The position numbers and the translations under genes were made by a program. The notes below the pieces were generated by a model that was given only the letters and a program-made list of their open reading frames with translations, was not told where the DNA came from and did not search any database. This document shows, piece by piece, positions 5,543 through 6,029 of a stretch of 6,029 nucleotides of DNA. Numbering within the stretch: position 1 is the first letter of the stretch; every line of letters starts with the position of its first letter. Origin of the DNA: Candidatus Dormiibacterota bacterium (GTDB taxonomy: Bacteria > Chloroflexota > Dormibacteria > Dormibacterales > Dormibacteraceae); NCBI GenBank assembly GCA_003151665.1, contig PLYD01000011.1, forward strand, positions 1 to 6,029, given 5' to 3'.

Positions 5543-5867
5543 AGACATCGATCCGCTGGACCGGCTCGTGCACGAGCCGGCCCGGCTGGTCATCCTGACC
5601 GCGCTCGCCTCCTGCGCCAGTGCCGACTTCGTGTTTCTACAGCGCGTGACACGACTGACCAACGGGAACCTCTCGGCTCATCTTTCGAAGTTGTATGAGG
5701 CGGGACTGGTTTCGATCGAGAAGCGGTTCATCGACAAGAAGCCCAATACCCGCGTAGCGATCACTGCCAAGGGAAGGCATGCGGTCGAGGAGCACTGGGC
5801 GCGGTTGGAGCAGCTGCGGGCAGGCGCGCGGGAATTGACGCCTCAATCTGGGAAGCCTCACCGCTAG
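5526..5867 (+). CDS. Winged-helix transcriptional regulator (HTH_34/MarR-like)
   Basis: This 113-residue DNA-binding protein has nearly its whole length taken up by one winged-helix domain. LDRLVHEPARLVILTALASC (11-30) forms the first helix region, and SADFVFLQRVT (32-42) is the support helix. LTNGNLSAHLSKLYEAGLV (44-62) contains the recognition helix, and IEKRFIDKKPNTRVAITAKG (64-83) is the wing with a typical K-K-P-x-T turn. A final helix VEEHWARLEQLRAG probably aids dimerisation. This matches the HTH_34 (winged helix DNA-binding, PF13601) group of small regulators. The start is TTG: the next in-frame option, GTG at 5568, would cut into the conserved L-D-R-L-x-H-E-P-A-R-L block. The gene overlaps the membrane protein by 17 nt and is probably translated with it. 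It has no metal-binding Cys cluster and no ligand domain. It is the obvious candidate to bind the dyads at 4838-4878, which is inference from operon logic. Confidence 0.9.
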   Translation: MASSLEDIDPLDRLVHEPARLVILTALASCASADFVFLQRVTRLTNGNLSAHLSKLYEAGLVSIEKRFIDKKPNTRVAITAKGRHAVEEHWARLEQLRAGARELTPQSGKPHR

Positions 5868-5958
5868 CGGCTCATCGCGCGAGCGGAACGGTAGGCGCGG
5901 CGTCACTTCGGGATTCCGCCATTTGGGCTCAGTTGGTCGCACCGAACGGGTGTGGATA

Positions 5959-5971
5959 GCGCGATTCGCGC
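5959..5971. repeat. Perfect 13 bp palindrome GCGCGA-T-TCGCGC
   Basis: Perfect 6 bp arms flank one central base in the 3' intergenic stretch. It is flanked by two copies of CCATTTGG (5919-5926 and 5972-5979), 53 bp apart. As RNA it could form a 5 bp GC stem with a 3 nt loop, but no T-run follows, so it is not a clear terminator. It might be an operator for a gene starting beyond the window. Confidence 0.4.
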
Positions 5972-6010
5972 CCATTTGGCGAGATGAAAATCTGGTCGGG
6001 GAGGGGGTGT

Positions 6011-6029
6011 GTGAGTTCACCACATAGTT
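6011..6029 (+). CDS. Possible first codons of a gene continuing past the right edge
   Basis: GTG at 6011 is followed by open codons encoding (M)SSPHS to the window end. A G-rich GGAG (6000-6003) lies 7 nt upstream and could act as its ribosome site. Six codons cannot establish a gene. The rest of the region from 5868 holds no coding frame that I would support. Confidence 0.2.

Noticed and set aside
5861..5870. CCGCTAGCGG palindrome at the stop codon of the winged-helix gene as a terminator
   Set aside because: It has no loop and no following T-run, so it cannot form a normal intrinsic terminator hairpin.
5637..6023. 128-codon minus-strand open frame at the right end
   Set aside because: Its translation is Arg/Pro-rich without domain features, it is antisense to the winged-helix gene, and it has no convincing ribosome site.
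5984..6029. ATG at 5984 with an open frame to the window end
   Set aside because: The residues (MKIWSGRGCV...) are not protein-like, and no ribosome site is at workable spacing. If a gene starts in this frame, GTG 6011 is better placed.

Overview
The window is ordinary GC-rich bacterial chromosomal DNA with tightly packed genes on both strands. GTG/TTG starts, strong AAGGAG ribosome sites on some genes, apparently leaderless starts on others, and the protein families present (DrrAB-like exporter, GAF-LuxR regulator, small ABM-fold protein) fit an actinobacterium or a soil Chloroflexota/Dormibacterota-type lineage. That assignment is inference; there is no rRNA or marker gene to settle it. No rRNA, tRNA, CRISPR, insertion sequence or phage gene is visible.

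Layout. The left edge (1-163, minus) holds the N-terminus of a DUF2461 protein, divergent across 34 bp from a two-gene plus-strand operon (198-1918) encoding a DrrA-like ABC ATPase and its ABC-2 permease, a drug or lipid exporter of unknown substrate. A minus-strand GH4 glycosidase resembling MelA alpha-galactosidase (1925-3226) converges on the operon with only 6 bp between stop codons. A 136 bp divergent region with several inverted repeats follows. It leads into a 96-residue ABM-like protein (3363-3653) and a GAF/PAS-like/LuxR-HTH regulator (3688-4806, TTG start). The two probably form an operon and carry near-identical ribosome binding sites.

A 73 bp gap (4807-4879) with a plausible promoter and three TTTG...CAAA dyads precedes a six-helix membrane protein of unknown function (4880-5542). 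Its 3' end overlaps a winged-helix regulator (5526-5867, TTG start). The last 162 bp have no convincing complete gene, but include a 13 bp palindrome and possibly the first codons of another plus-strand gene.

How the genes may work together: the ATPase and permease are one transporter. The ABM protein and LuxR regulator may be a sensing or detoxification pair. The membrane protein and winged-helix regulator look like an autoregulated pair, with the dyads as candidate operators. I see no convincing wholly new multi-gene system; the operator-bearing membrane protein/regulator operon is the most interesting unit.
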